Shown: piece by piece, positions 47,311 to 58,946 of the stretch
How the letters are laid out: each line of letters begins with the position of its first letter
Numbering within the stretch: position 1 is the first letter of the stretch
Source of the DNA: Coccinella septempunctata
Taxonomy: Eukaryota; Arthropoda; Insecta; Coleoptera; Coccinellidae
NCBI RefSeq assembly: GCF_907165205.1
Contig: NC_058190.1
Coordinates: 37,785,345 to 37,849,344 of the forward strand
Length of the DNA: 64,000 nt
Direction of reading: 5' to 3'
Translations under genes and position numbers: made by a program
Notes under the pieces: generated by a model
Told to the model about the DNA's origin: nothing
The model's database searches: none
What the model saw: only the letters and a program-made list of their open reading frames with translations

Positions 47311-48379
47311 CTGATCAAAACGACTTTGTCAAGAGTATTTCTCACAATCCATATTCGACATGGAGTCACAATCTCTCCATGATCTGAAACTGATACATAA
47401 CAAATATAGAACAAAGTTTCAAATATGTTACTTGAATATCATGGAGATGTAACATGAAATTCACAATATCTGAATTTAACTTGGATACAACTCAAATATT
47501 GTATCAGACATGTATTAGGTACTAAAAAGTCATACATAACAAAGTTCCCTATTAGCTTTCCAAGAATCTGAGCCTCAAGCATCTTGCGTCAACAAAAATC
47601 AATTTTCTTTCATAGCATAGCAACAATAACTATACAAACACTGATCTTGATTACTTTTCATACAAACAACTAGATAAGAAATCCCTTCAATAAATTTGTA
47701 AAAATTGACGTTTATAATTATGTTGGTCACATATTCTCAAATTTATTTATTTTCCGACGTAAATTCACATCACACTGATTTAAAACCCAAAAATTTTATG
47801 TAACCTCAAATTTTCATCGTATATAGTGTGGAAATGTGTCTACTTACCAATGCCAACCGACTTTTTATATCGAAAATTTTATAATATCTCTTAAAACAAT
47901 CATATTGAAGATTATTCATCTGAAATGGCGTTGTAGCAATAAATTCAAATCCATCTCATACAAAGCCGGACAAAATTCCCCCAGAACAACAGATCGAATC
48001 TATCGTAAAACGTGTCACAATAATTAAAGCATACAATATTGTGTGCCTATCGATTCCCATTATTGCCAAGTACAAATGCAATTGTTCATTCGGTCCATTG
48101 TATATGGACCAGAGTTGCTCATATCTCTCATACTTTATAATGTCTGAATAACAATGCGAAAGCACTCTACGATTGTAATACCTATTGACACTGGGGATTG
48201 GTGTTCAACGAAGAATGAGAAAATTCATGGTTTGGTGTATTATTACCAATGGAAAACCTCGAAGCGAAAAAATTATGACATTTCAATCTTATGATTATGT
48301 GCCTTTATGTCTATACGGTGTGTCCCGAAATTTAATGTGGAAAATTTAAATTAAACTTCATATGAACCTACGAGTATGT
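47311..48379. other. AT-rich sequence, nothing recognised
   Basis: About 1.1 kb without motifs, RNA genes or clear repeat partners. Confidence 0.4.
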
Positions 48380-48690
48380 AGAGGGAGTCCGGGAGAGTCC
48401 TTTGAATCTGAAGCCGCTAAAGTTGTATCTGTAAATGGTAGCAACTCATTTTTTTGCGTTACCCAAATAGGTAACGATAGATAACAGTAGAGTGATGGTG
48501 AGATGAACATTTTGGGTAGAGCAATTCTTTTTTTAGAAACCGAAAATTAGCTCATGACTCCCTATGGGAGAGTTGAACAGGGGACGAGAAAGACTTGACC
48601 ATAAGTTTGTTTATTAGGAAATACATTGAAAGAAAACAATTTCCAATGACCATGTTAAGGTTTTCATCATCAGATGTAACAGCGTATGAA
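48380..48690 (+). repeat. Repeat family I, copy 1
   Basis: Shares with 51485-51830 the segments GGAGTCCGGGAGAGT, TGTAAATGGTAGCAACTCAT, AATAGGTAACGATAGATAA, GACTTGACCATAAGT and AGGTTTTCATCATCAGATGT. It is AT-rich beyond those and has no protein motif. Confidence 0.75.
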
Positions 48691-49794
48691 ATACATATTT
48701 TCTATTTCAGAGTCACTCTCACCAATTTCCGAGATGTTTTTCACTTTTTTGAATATTTGCATATTTTTTTGAATTTATTTCTGTTATTTAATTTTTTTTT
48801 AAGCAAATTATTATCTAAGCTCAGTTCGGGAAACTTGGACTACTGATTATACTCTCCTTTTTGACCGCTAAAGGATGAAGTTTAAAAATTTACTCTGGAA
48901 GGGAGAGGCGTCCGCAAATAACGCCATTTTCGCTAATGGAATATCAAATCTTGTGAAAGGTTTATTTTCACTTTAACCTAATTTTGGGACATCCTGTAAA
49001 AAGAGTTGAATAAAATAAATTCGCTTTTACCCACTTGAAAAACTATAGTAATTGCCAAAAACATGGCTGGATTCATGAAACAATATTTATTTCAAAATTA
49101 AAACCAAGGAAGTTCACATTACGCGACATGAAAAAAAAATTGTTCGTCCGCATTTTTCTCGGAAACTTCTGGAAATGAACCGATGAATTGGTTTGAAAAT
49201 CGAGTGCTTTCCGAGAGCTATTCGTCGAACTGCTTTCAACAGTTGAAAACTGAGGAATACAACAAAAACAAGTTAATTTCTGAAACTATTCGAACCAAAC
49301 TCGTTATGTATTTGGTTAGAATGTAACTGAATACACTACTTTTCACTTTATGAAGCTCAAGCTTTATTGGTTCTCAAAATTCGTCAACCGGAATTAAAGA
49401 TGTTATCGTGTATATCTTTTCAAGAGTATATTCGACAGGTAATAACTCTCACATTGTTTGAAAAACTTTATAACAATATTCTTACTCTAATTTTATTCAT
49501 CTACACTGGAATGAATTAGCGCTTTCCTCACTAAATTATAAGGAGTAAATTATAGGAGTAAATAAAAACATTTTATCGTTTATACAGGGTGTTTCAAGAA
49601 GGCTGGTCGTAATGCTACCTCTTATTTTCTTTTGAAAATTCCATAAAAAGATATTCACTCAATAATTTTCCATTCCTGAAATGGAAAAAGAATAAGAAAA
49701 TAACTCAACTGACCTTACACAACAACACAAATAAGTGATAAGGAATGCACAAAATCAATCAATATTCACAAGCTGGTATTAGGGACTATATGAC
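48691..49794. other. Sequence without recognised genes
   Basis: About 1.1 kb. The only notable point is a terminus-like TA|CAGGGTGTTTCAAG at 49585. An 83-codon frame at 48595-48846 is low-complexity (Phe/Leu-rich) and partly inside repeat family I, so it is not called. Confidence 0.4.
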
Positions 49795-50340
49795 GAAAAT
49801 GTATTTTTTATGAAATATCTTTGAGACGTCACATTTTGAAATAACCATTTCAACCGTTTCCAAAAAAAAATTATTTCAAGTATGTACTTAAAAATGAAAA
49901 ATAAAAATGGGTATTTAAAATTTAAAGCGTTTCGTTTCTATTGCACAAGATGGCAACATCGACTGAAATATGCGTGGATAATAAAGGAGAACAAATACAC
50001 TATCTGGATGAAATAGACAAAGATGGCTGTCTATGAAGTCTGCGACGAACGAGGAAGGTCGTAAAATTTTATGGGATTTTTATGGACGGTTGCCAGTGAG
50101 TACGCGCCTTATGATGGCAGTTATTTTATAAACAAGCCATTGTTCTTTTTATTTTCTAGTAGGCGCTGTTGCCAAATCGTAAACTAGAAACGAAGCGGTT
50201 TAAATTTTAAAACCTCGTATTTGAAGAATGATTTTGAATAGTTTTCGCCGTGCATTTGAAAAATTCATGAATGAATCTCATAATTATTCAGTTCAAACTT
50301 GCATATGCTGTGATAACCCAAATTGAGGAAACTTCCCCAT
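49795..50340 (+). repeat. Repeat family H, copy 2
   Basis: Matches copy 1 (37915-38540) at high identity by eye, with a single copy of the GCGCTGTTGCC unit and a short deletion where copy 1 has GAGGCCCGC and its neighbours. Confidence 0.78.
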
Positions 50341-51245
50341 TGGAGAATATCTTGCGATTGCAATAAGGTTCACATCGAGACAAACAAGAAGTATAAGTCA
50401 GCCCTTACAGGACATGTCTAACAAGATGGACCTAATATTTGGGAGGACAGAAATTATTTCCAGCATGAAGAGTTACCATTCAAGGATTAATTCAGAGTGC
50501 GCATCGGATGCTGCGCTAAGCTGTGAATGAAATAATTGAAATTCGAATTACCTCCACACCAAGCTCCTCGCTGAAGACATCTCCTTTGCCGAAAACTGTT
50601 TCAGCTCGCATAGCATCTCCATAATTAGCATCCCTGAGGTCCGCAGGCATTCCAAAACGTTCCTATCGAATAATTCCATGTTCCCGACACGTTTCCCGGC
50701 TCAATATATCAGTCTGTTTCCGGGATGTAGTCCTAGGACTCAGTCAGCTTCAATTTACATACCTACCCGATTCCATTTCTAGAATTGTTACCAGGGTGGT
50801 GGTGCAAGCTGCTGCGATATTTCACTCTTAAACTTCTTAATTACTTGCCGGTTGAGATTCAGGAGAAGAAGTTTATTCTGGACACGTTTTGTCAGCATTA
50901 AGGCACCTAATGAATTAACAAGGGATGGGAGTAAAGGAGAAAATAGCGAAGGAGTAAGGGGGAAGTTTCGAATAAGCTCGACATCAATACAGTGAAGTTT
51001 CTATTCAGGGATGCCCAATTTTTCAAGAATAGGTATTAAATATTTCGGAAATATGAATTCAAATCGAATACATAGATGTTTATGCCAATGCGGAATGAAG
51101 GTTAAAGCTATAAGCTGTAGGAGAAGGGCATTGCTTCAATTGAAATATCATCATTCAATTCCCTTATAACATGCGTTCAAAAAAATTCGTCGTCAAGTAG
51201 GCTCTGGAATTTTGAACGTTAATATTCCGTTTCTGAAAGTAATTC
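50341..51245. other. Sequence without recognised genes
   Basis: About 0.9 kb of mixed composition, with no frame or repeat I can interpret. Confidence 0.4.
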
Positions 51246-51249
51246 TTAA

Positions 51250-51469
51250 CCCTCTAATACCCAAGTCCGCCTTGAGACTGGTTGCATATAAGTGGATAAA
51301 AAATTATTCTGCCCATGTCCGCCTTCAGTATAGGTTCATTTTGTGAGTATAGGTTGTTAATGTAAATCAGTTAACTATTTGCGAGAAAAAGATGTAGATT
51401 ATACATAAGCTAACTTGAAACTATACGGAAATAATTTTAACACAGGAAAAAAACTTGGGCATTAGAGGG
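51250..51469. mobile_element. 220-bp piggyBac-type MITE (TTAA-flanked)
   Basis: TTAA (51246-51249), then CCCTCTAATACCCAAGT at the left and ACTTGGGCATTAGAGGG at the right, then TTAA (51470-51473). The inverted repeat of about 17 bp starting CCCT next to an exact TTAA target duplication is the piggyBac signature. The interior is non-coding. It lies immediately before repeat family I copy 2. Confidence 0.8.
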
Positions 51470-51484
51470 TTAACTTGTGCTGTA

Positions 51485-51830
51485 TGGCGGAGTCCGGGAG
51501 AGTTGAACCCCTTTTCACTCTGAAGCAACCTTAAGTAGTATCTGTAAATGGTAGCAACTCATTTTTTTGGGTGAAGATGTTATTCCCGAATAGGTAACGA
51601 TAGATAATAGTAGAGAGATGGCGATATGAACATTTTAGGTACAGCAATTCTTTTTTTAAGAACTGAAAATTGGCTCATGTCTTCCTTAACCCATGGGAGA
51701 GTTGAAGAGGGGGCGATAGAGACTTGACCATAAGTCTGTTTATCAGGAAAAACATTGTAGGCAAACAATTTCCAATGACCAACGATTGTCAAGGTTTTCA
51801 TCATCAGATGTATCAGCGTATCAGCGTCTA
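51485..51830 (+). repeat. Repeat family I, copy 2
   Basis: Homologous to 48380-48690. An inverted piece of its start (reverse complement GGAAGAGTCCGGGAGACTTG) lies at about 52183-52204, so the full element may be 51485-52204 with short inverted ends. The 92-codon minus-strand frame at 51580-51858 is not conserved in copy 1. Confidence 0.7.
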
Positions 51831-52940
51831 CCTCACTCTTTTTTAGTCTATTTAACATTTGTTGGAACTTTTACAACTTCTTATTATTAAAAAAGCTCAT
51901 CGTTTGTAATAACATAATAATCAATGAAAGCAATAAAACTAACAACACCACGCATCTAGTGAACTTTTCAGACAGTGTAACAAACAAAAATTATTGAATT
52001 TCTTACATCCTAACAAGAAAATCACGTTCAACCCTCTCACTCCCGAACTGTTCTGATGGCGGCCAAAATAGAGCCTCCATTAGTTGTGCCTTGTTACGAG
52101 TATGTCGCAAGCTATTTACGATACCGGTAACGCGAAATTTGAATTGAAATATTTGAGGTGGTTTAAGTCTCCTACCTGAGCAAGTCTCCCGGACTCTTCC
52201 TACTATTTTCTAGGTGAACTGTCAAGTTAGCGTTTTGAATTGTTGTTGTGGATAACCGTTAATATCTACGAAGTATTAGGATAGGGATAGATCTAAAACG
52301 TAAACCCTAGTAGCCAAATTTTCAGGAAAATCCTATGATACGTTCTGTAGACATATGAAAAAAAAAATTCGCAGATATTTTTCGATAATTGTGCTTATTG
52401 AGAAAATTATATTCAGATTGGAAACCGAGAAAAAATCAGAAACATTTTTTTACGCCACTTTGTAGAAACTTTTTTAGAGTTCTTCACTTTTTCTGAGCTG
52501 AGCACTCAAAAATACTCAGATGTGGCCAGAAACCGTTACTTTGACCACACTCATTGGAATATTGCTCAAAGATGACTTTGAACACCCTGTATCTCGCTTA
52601 TGCGTTGAAAACGGGGTATATATAAAGCAAAAATTACTCTCCCGATGTCATCCTCCGACCATATGTTTGTCCAGTTCATGATGAAACACCCTGTATGAAA
52701 ACAGAGATAAAAACCTCCGAAAAAACTCTCTGTCTACTTTTACAAGTGTAGTGAAAATAAATTTGTGTAAAGAATAAGCTGAAATTATCATATTGAAGGA
52801 CATCTTTACTTGAAATAGGAAAAAAACCGAACTTCTTCCTTCTTCTTTCTACCAATGTGATTGACGAAGTAAGAAAAATCTGAAGAAGAAAGTAAGATAC
52901 AAAAAACGAGAGAGATATGGAATTTTATATTTCTTCTTAA

Positions 52941-53997
52941 GGGGAAGTAAAATACCTCAAAAATCACCATTCAAAAATGGCATTGACTAGTTCCTAATTT
53001 ACGCTTTCAATTTCTTACGAGAAGCCTTGAGTTTTTTTTAATTGAAGTTAAAAAACGTCTTGATGTCACCTCGTCTCTGTTTTTCCAATTTAGATTTTTT
53101 ATGAGAAAAAAAACTAGAACTTTAGTGTCAATAAAACTTGTTTTCACAATCATTTTTCGACGGTTTTTCGACATATTCCGATAAAAATAACGACGGGGTA
53201 ACATCGGCCATTCAATTGTTTATATAATGCAAAGATCTTCATAGCGATATATGCTAAAATAACGCTGAAATTCAGCAATAACTGAAAATTTTTCAATATT
53301 CTCAATATTACCTCTCACGTGGTAATTTCTACTTTTCAACTGTCACAGTACGTAATTCAGGCTTTTGCTCAAATATGTGACATATTTTCGTATTTGGGGT
53401 AGCATCCTTAAAGCAACCAATTTTAGATCTTCTTTATTTCGAATCGTATGTACTACTTGTCACATATCATAGTTCATTACTGGTGTATTGTATTGTTGAC
53501 GAGCCGCCACTGGAGGTCGTCTGTCATATATATTGTACTTGATTGTGAATAGACAGTTCCCATCTAGATCTTGCATCATTCACATCCTTCCTTATTAAAA
53601 ATGTAACATGGCGCAGTCGTATAAAACCTAGATATATAAAAACTAGTTATAAAAACTAGATAAAAGTGAGAATAATAGAAAAATTAAAAGTAGAAAAGTG
53701 CTACAACCAAAATATAAATGGGGGACTATAGAGAAATATCACCCATGAATTTCACATACTCTTAGGGGAAAAACTTTCGAAAAATGATTGTGAAAACAAG
53801 TTTTATTGACACTAAAGTTCAAGTTTGTTTTTCTCATGAAAAACAACTAAATTGGAAAAAAAAGAGACGTGGACATCAAGACGTTCCTTAACTTCAATTT
53901 AAAAGAAAATAAATTTTTCAGGTGAGAAATTGAAACCGTAAATAAGGAACTAGTGAATGCCGTTTTTGAATGGAGATTCTTGAGGTATTACTTCCCC
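52941..53997. mobile_element. 1.06-kb TTAA-flanked MITE with about 230-bp inverted ends
   Basis: TTAA (52937-52940), GGGGAAGTAAAATACCTCAA at the left and the inverse TTGAGGTATTACTTCCCC at the right, TTAA (53998-54001). The arms extend about 230 bp (shared AATTTACG/CGTAAATA region, ACGTCTTGATGTC, AACTTTAGTGTCAATAAAAC and TTGTGAAAACAAG). The centre 53171-53780 contains TAACATGGCGCAGTCG, a phrase that looks like an LTR-retroelement primer-binding junction, but no LTR pair was established. A piggyBac-type target is suggested by TTAA only. Confidence 0.75.
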
Positions 53998-54215
53998 TTA
54001 AATCATTTTGAAATTCGAACCCACCTTTAACCAACTTTAAGCTCGGAAAACGAAGTAGTTGCGGACAAAAGTTATATAGCATGTCATAATTTTTTCATGC
54101 AGAATCACCTCCTGAAGTTTGTCGTACCTATTCACTAGCACCCTGTGTTTTGAGCAACTTTCAACCAACTGGTCTATAGTTTCTCCCTCTGCACCACATA
54201 TAAGTGATAGACTAT

Positions 54216-55544
54216 TGTAATGAATCCCAGTTTTCTGAGTTCATTTTGGTGCATTCCTTTCATTTGGAATTGTTTGGTTCTCGGGTATTCAGTACATTCG
54301 TTCCGATGGGCAGAGTGAATGTAAAAAACCGTTTATCTATGTTTAACGGTGTTTTTCTTGCATGCCGTTGAGGATTTCGACGTTTTTCTGATGTTGATGT
54401 GCGATAGACCGGAGCTGACGACGTTTTTTCATTCTTGTCGCATTCTGGAATTTTCAGATTTTTAACGTGTGGGGGGATTTGCCTGTGGAAGCGGATTTTC
54501 CCCCGCGACGGTCACTTTTGACTTTTGATTCTCTGTTACTTCAGTCTCTTTAGTTAGTTTACGCTCCGTACTTTTCTGCGATTCGACTTTGATTGCGTGC
54601 CCGACAAACCGTTCAACAAATTTATAGAATAAATTTTGAATTACGAAGTTAGTGCTATTAGAAATTAATTTTTAGTTTTCATTTGTTTTCCGCGAATGCC
54701 TGAAATAAAGGATGTAGGTCCCCGTCTTTACCGTTCAGTTTCTTAATTAGACCTACACCGGTTACTTCTTTGACACTGCTGTACTGTATCGCTTTCTGTA
54801 ATATTTATCGTTCTTTACCCTGTTTCGCGAGTCTGACTTTTCCCTTCGCTATCAGTCATGGCGCTTAAGCCCTTGGGGTACTGAAGGGAAGTTCCCGTCA
54901 ACCCCCTGTCCGCGTTCCGCGTCATAAGTGTTGAATCCGAAATCTCTTCTTTTCTATCAGTCATGGCGCGTAAGCCCATGATAGATGTAGAGAATAAGAG
55001 ATAAGTGAAATCCTGTAGTTGCGCTAAAAATAGACCTTTTCTTCGCTATCAGTCATGGAGCGAATAAAAGTCTCGAATAGATCCGCCCTGGTTGTGTTTC
55101 TTTTCATTGGAGAAATACAATTAATTAGGTACATCCCGATACCGTATAGCAAGTCATTTCACTTCGCGAGGTCATCCTTAGTATTCATTTCGTCAGTTTT
55201 GGTTGGCGCATTCTATTGAACAACCTTTTATTTTTCACTGTACCCGGTATAAACTTTATGAAGTGCTCGTGACCGGATAGAATTTCCCGAATGTATGTTT
55301 GCTGATAGATTCGCTCATATTTCATACCTACACATATCTCCGTTGTACATATAATCAGTTTCCGAAGGTGTGAATAAACTAGTACATAATTTGATTTTGA
55401 CTATGTACTTCGTTATCGCTACCACCCTAGATAACAGCGAACTCTGTCTCCGACTAGCAGCTACTCTGGTAGATTTGTTATTCTTCCTAGTGCAAAGAAT
55501 AGCTGGCGCTCGAGATAAGTTCTCTCCGAGGTAACCACGTTACA
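54216..55544 (+). mobile_element. Solo LTR (1329 bp), probably Ty3/gypsy-type
   Basis: Bounded by the 5-bp inverted termini TGTAA (54216) and TTACA (55544) and by a 4-bp direct repeat CTAT (54212-54215 and 55545-55548), as expected after LTR-LTR recombination. It has a distinct, GC-richer composition and contains AATAAA at 55371. A motif CTATCAGTCATGGCGC (with variants) recurs at about 54858, 54955 and 55049. The second copy is followed by CATGATAG, giving a CTATCA/TGATAG hairpin. No gag or pol is present. Strand is chosen from the AATAAA position only. An alternative is an unrelated element with chance TG..CA ends, though the four features agree. Confidence 0.65.
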
Positions 55545-55548
55545 CTAT

Positions 55549-56846
55549 ATGAATTTCTTCGCCAGTTCCGAAAAAAAAGTATAACAGATTGCACAGAAAC
55601 AAAAGATACAAGGCGTCGTTCACATAATCCATCTTATAAACTCGCAATGTGCCATTACCTCCAAGAAAAAAGCTAAAAACTCCAGACTACCCCGAGACAA
55701 CAGCACCATCCTCTGGGAAATCCGTGTCACATCGGCGGCTTCCTCTCAAAACAAAATTGCGACTCATAACGTAAACAGTGTTTTCGTTCTTGGTAGTGTC
55801 TTTACGACGTGAAATGGCCAATGAATTTTAATAGTTGAGGAAAGTCGCTTATTCTTCGCGACGGCCTATCCGCGCCGAACGGAAAATTGATCTCCCGAAG
55901 TCATGAATTTATGGATTTTGATTTTTATTCATGAATTCACCTGCTGAGGTGGACAGAGCTCTCCTTATCTGGAATTGGCAGGATGGAAATTGATATTGAT
56001 TCTGGGCTGCGAGAGTTGTGACAGTTGCTAAATTGGCTCCGTTCCTCTCCTTCATAGAGCGGAGTTATTGAAATCGGGCAGAGGGATGGGGAATTTGTAG
56101 TATTTGTACCGAAACGGTATGTAATATTGAATTCCGGCCAGATTCTAGTACCTAATCATTCCACTTTGCTTCCACTCGAAGTGCTGGAATATATACCAAA
56201 CTGGGATTAAAGCCAGCAGGGTCCAACCCAGACTGTATTCAAAGTTCTATTCAGTGCTCAGTGGAGAAATATTTTATTAACAAGCAACCGGTTATTACTT
56301 GTTATGGTTGAGGATATGCACCAACAGGGTGGGTAGAATGATGATACTAAAAATGTATCATTTTAACTCTAACAGATAGAGTGGAACGAATGACAAATCT
56401 TTTCCCCAGAAAAGCATAATGCATTCTTTCATCCTCGCTTGTTTTGAAGCTAAGAGCCAAAATTGGCATAAGGACAATTTCAACTTCAGATTGAAACATT
56501 CAACAGACTCTTCTTTTATAGAAATCCAGGGTTTTCCTTGCTGAGATATTTTTCTTCTTAGCGAAGCAATATTTTTCAAAATCTTAGAAAACATTCATAA
56601 TTTTGGGCAACTGAAAAAGAAGCAGAGGCTCTGTAAGTCGAAGAACCGAATTAAACAGGGTAAGATGGAAAACATTTTAATAGGAGATAGGGAGATAGGA
56701 GTTGTAGATTCTGATTTAGAGAACTTACAGGTGCTCTATCGCCTGAACGGGATCACCTACTTCTCCGAAATTTGGAATGAAAATAGCTTCCTTGAGGTTT
56801 CAGAAAACTGCAATGGAATGTCATTCGATTTACAGGACCTTAAATA
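55549..56846. other. Sequence without recognised genes
   Basis: About 1.3 kb, moderately GC-rich in places. Frames of 78 codons (56358-56594, minus) and 60 codons (56665-56847, plus) carry no motif I know. Confidence 0.4.
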
Positions 56847-56847
56847 A

Positions 56848-58757
56848 TAATAATAATAATAATAATAATATTTATTGATTCCATTAGATTACATATATAA
56901 CGTAAAATTGGGATAGGTCAGAAACATTGAATAGAAAAATGGTTAACCCTTACAAAATTCTTTGAAATCACCTATATTGTAGGGCTCACAGTTTAAAATC
57001 ACAGGATACAAGGCTTTCTTAAATTTTAAAGGGTCAGAAATATTTCTAATTTTAGGAGGCAACATGTTGAAAATACTCACTGCCATATATTCTACGTTTT
57101 TTTCTCTTAAAGTAGTTTTGTGTGCTGGTACAGTATAAGGAAATATTCTTCTAGTAGCATTTAAATTTTTGTAAGGCTCGAAATAATGTTTGTGTTTACA
57201 GAAAAAAATCATTAATCTAAATATATATAAACCATAGATAGTTAGAATATTATTGCCTTTGAAGAATCCCCTACAAGATTCTCTATATCCTAAATTTAAC
57301 ATTGTTCTTAAAGCTTGTTTTTGAATGACAAATAAATCGCTCACATAAGAAGAATTACCCCAGAAAATTATTCCATATGACAGGATAGATTGAAAGCTGG
57401 CAAAATATACAACTTTAAGCAGATCAAAATTGATTTGCTTTCTCAACATAAAAAGCATGTAATTTACAGAATTGAGTCTACCTCTAAGATGTTCAATATG
57501 AGGTCCCCATTTAAGGTGTCTATCCACTACAATTCCCAAAAAAGTAACACTCTCTCTAACCATGACATCATTACCTGAAAAGTTAATTGACAAAGGAAAG
57601 TGCAATTTAGATCTTTCACTATAGAAAAACAAACACTGCGTTTTATCAACATTCAAAACAAGATTGTGAGCTCCCAACCAGTCACCCACCGACTTCAGTA
57701 CACTTTTTGAGTCTTCTATAGCTGTTGCAACACAAGGGGATTCGAGAATGTAGTTGGTATCATCAGCAAACATACCCATATTGTGCTTTATTGGAATTCT
57801 GGCCTTAGGTAAACCATTAATGTAGATAATAAAAAGTGGAGGTCCTGGGATACTTCCCTGTGGAACGCCCATAGTGATTACTCTCTCGTTCGACTGCAAT
57901 ATTTCACCATCCACTTCCATAACAACTATCTGTCTCCTGGATGACAGGTAACTCTCCATTAGCTTTAACTGATTGTCTCTGATGCCGTAGTCCTCAAGAA
58001 TTGATAACAATCGTTCATGATCCACACAATCGAAAGCCTTGGTAAGATCCAAGAATAGACCCAAGGGAACCTCACCTTGTTCGAGGGTAGCTAAAACTTT
58101 CGTTATAAGTTCAAATGTGGCGGTTTCAATATTTCTGTTCTTCACAAAGCCATGTTGATGTTTCGAGATAACATTAAATTTATGAAAAAAACTCAGAAGT
58201 CTGTTACATAGAATTTTCTCAAAGACCTTAGAAAATGAAGATAAGATGCTGATAGGTCTGTAACTGTTTGGCTCTTCAATGGGACCCTTCTTATATATGG
58301 GCTTCACAATGGCAATCTTCAGACTATCCGGAAAAATGCCCTCTTCAAACGAACGATTGATTATATAACATAGGGGTGAAAGAATAATCTCAATAGATGC
58401 CTTGACAATTTTCATTGGAATTTCATCATAACCAACGGACTGTTTGTTCTTTAAAGATTTCACGGCTGATAGTAGCTCGCTGTGTGAAACCTCAAACATG
58501 AAAAAGGATTTGCCCAGTCTGTCATGATCAGTGTCAATATCTTTGTTCAAATTACTTGTGAGTACATGAGGAAAATCAATGAAAAAGTTGTTAAACTCAT
58601 CTGGCAACAGAGAGCCATCACAATTGCCAGTAATAGTCGCTGAGATCTTGTTTTTAGTAAGGGAATTAATTACATTCCAGGAAGCCTTGGACTTATTATC
58701 AGAATTTTTAATGAAGTTGTTGAAATGCTCCTTTTTTGCCCGGGATAGCAATTAAAT
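56848..58757 (-). mobile_element. 5'-truncated non-LTR retrotransposon with open RT
   Basis: Minus-strand LINE: a 602-codon open frame, a short 3' UTR with AATAAA, and a 3' tail of ATT units (AAT/ATA microsatellite at 56847-56873 on the + strand). It begins abruptly after the RT frame, with no endonuclease, as is typical of 5' truncation on insertion. TTAAAT occurs at both edges (about 56842-56847 and 58753-58758) and could be the target duplication. Confidence 0.85.
56943..58751 (-). CDS. LINE reverse transcriptase, uninterrupted partial ORF2
   Basis: 602 codons open to KEFCKG and a stop. Motifs in order: SVGYDEIPMKIVKAS, PIYKKG, SYRPISILSSFSKVFEKI, HQHGFVKNRNIETA, LGLFLDLTKAFDCVDHERLL, MGVPQGSIPGPPLFIIYING, MFADDTNYIL (catalytic Asp-Asp intact), VLNVDKTQCLFF, VTFLGIVVDRHLKW, and the thumb and C-terminal region ending near FNMLPPKIRN. 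It lacks the AP endonuclease, so it starts inside ORF2; the first codon used here (TTG) is not a true start and an in-frame stop lies just upstream. Family: Jockey-superfamily LINE, probably near CR1; distinct from the element at 13.5-17 kb. The absence of any stop over 1.8 kb implies recent insertion. Possible host use is unlikely without a promoter or start. Confidence 0.88.
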   Translation of the reverse strand: MLSRAKKEHFNNFIKNSDNKSKASWNVINSLTKNKISATITGNCDGSLLPDEFNNFFIDFPHVLTSNLNKDIDTDHDRLGKSFFMFEVSHSELLSAVKSLKNKQSVGYDEIPMKIVKASIEIILSPLCYIINRSFEEGIFPDSLKIAIVKPIYKKGPIEEPNSYRPISILSSFSKVFEKILCNRLLSFFHKFNVISKHQHGFVKNRNIETATFELITKVLATLEQGEVPLGLFLDLTKAFDCVDHERLLSILEDYGIRDNQLKLMESYLSSRRQIVVMEVDGEILQSNERVITMGVPQGSIPGPPLFIIYINGLPKARIPIKHNMGMFADDTNYILESPCVATAIEDSKSVLKSVGDWLGAHNLVLNVDKTQCLFFYSERSKLHFPLSINFSGNDVMVRESVTFLGIVVDRHLKWGPHIEHLRGRLNSVNYMLFMLRKQINFDLLKVVYFASFQSILSYGIIFWGNSSYVSDLFVIQKQALRTMLNLGYRESCRGFFKGNNILTIYGLYIFRLMIFFCKHKHYFEPYKNLNATRRIFPYTVPAHKTTLREKNVEYMAVSIFNMLPPKIRNISDPLKFKKALYPVILNCEPYNIGDFKEFCKG

Positions 58758-58910
58758 TTGGGCAATTCTTAAAAGCTGGCGAAATAACCCTGTATAACGA
58801 ATTTCATGATTTCTTTTATATCTGTGAACTGTAGAAGTGTGGTATGAAAAATCAGTTAAATGTGTGAGGGTTTAAATCATTCAGAGACAACCCAGTTTAC
58901 CTTCACACAG

Positions 58911-58946
58911 CTGAAGATGCTATAATTTATAGAAACAAGTCTCGTG
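58911..58946 (+). ncRNA. Hammerhead-like motif, decayed (same type as 20571)
   Basis: CTGAAGATGCTATAATTTAT then AGAAACAAGTCTCGTGATT. It corresponds to the 20.6-kb minus-strand copy (CTGAAGATGCTAT..ATAGCGAAAC..TCGTG), with two bases lost at the end of stem II and substitutions in stem III. Upstream CACACAG and downstream CGTG allow only a weak stem I. Confidence 0.35.

Noticed and set aside
49585..52695. CAGGGTGTTTCA at 49585 and the inverse TGAAACACCCTG ending at about 52695 as ends of one 3.1-kb element
   Set aside because: Similarity is limited to the first 12 bp, and several independent repeats lie between; they are more likely two separate ends of the common CAGGGTG type.
53605..53640. 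TGGCGCAGTCG after TAACA, resembling an LTR/primer-binding-site junction
   Set aside because: It lies inside a TTAA-flanked MITE, and no LTR pair or gag/pol sequence was found around it.
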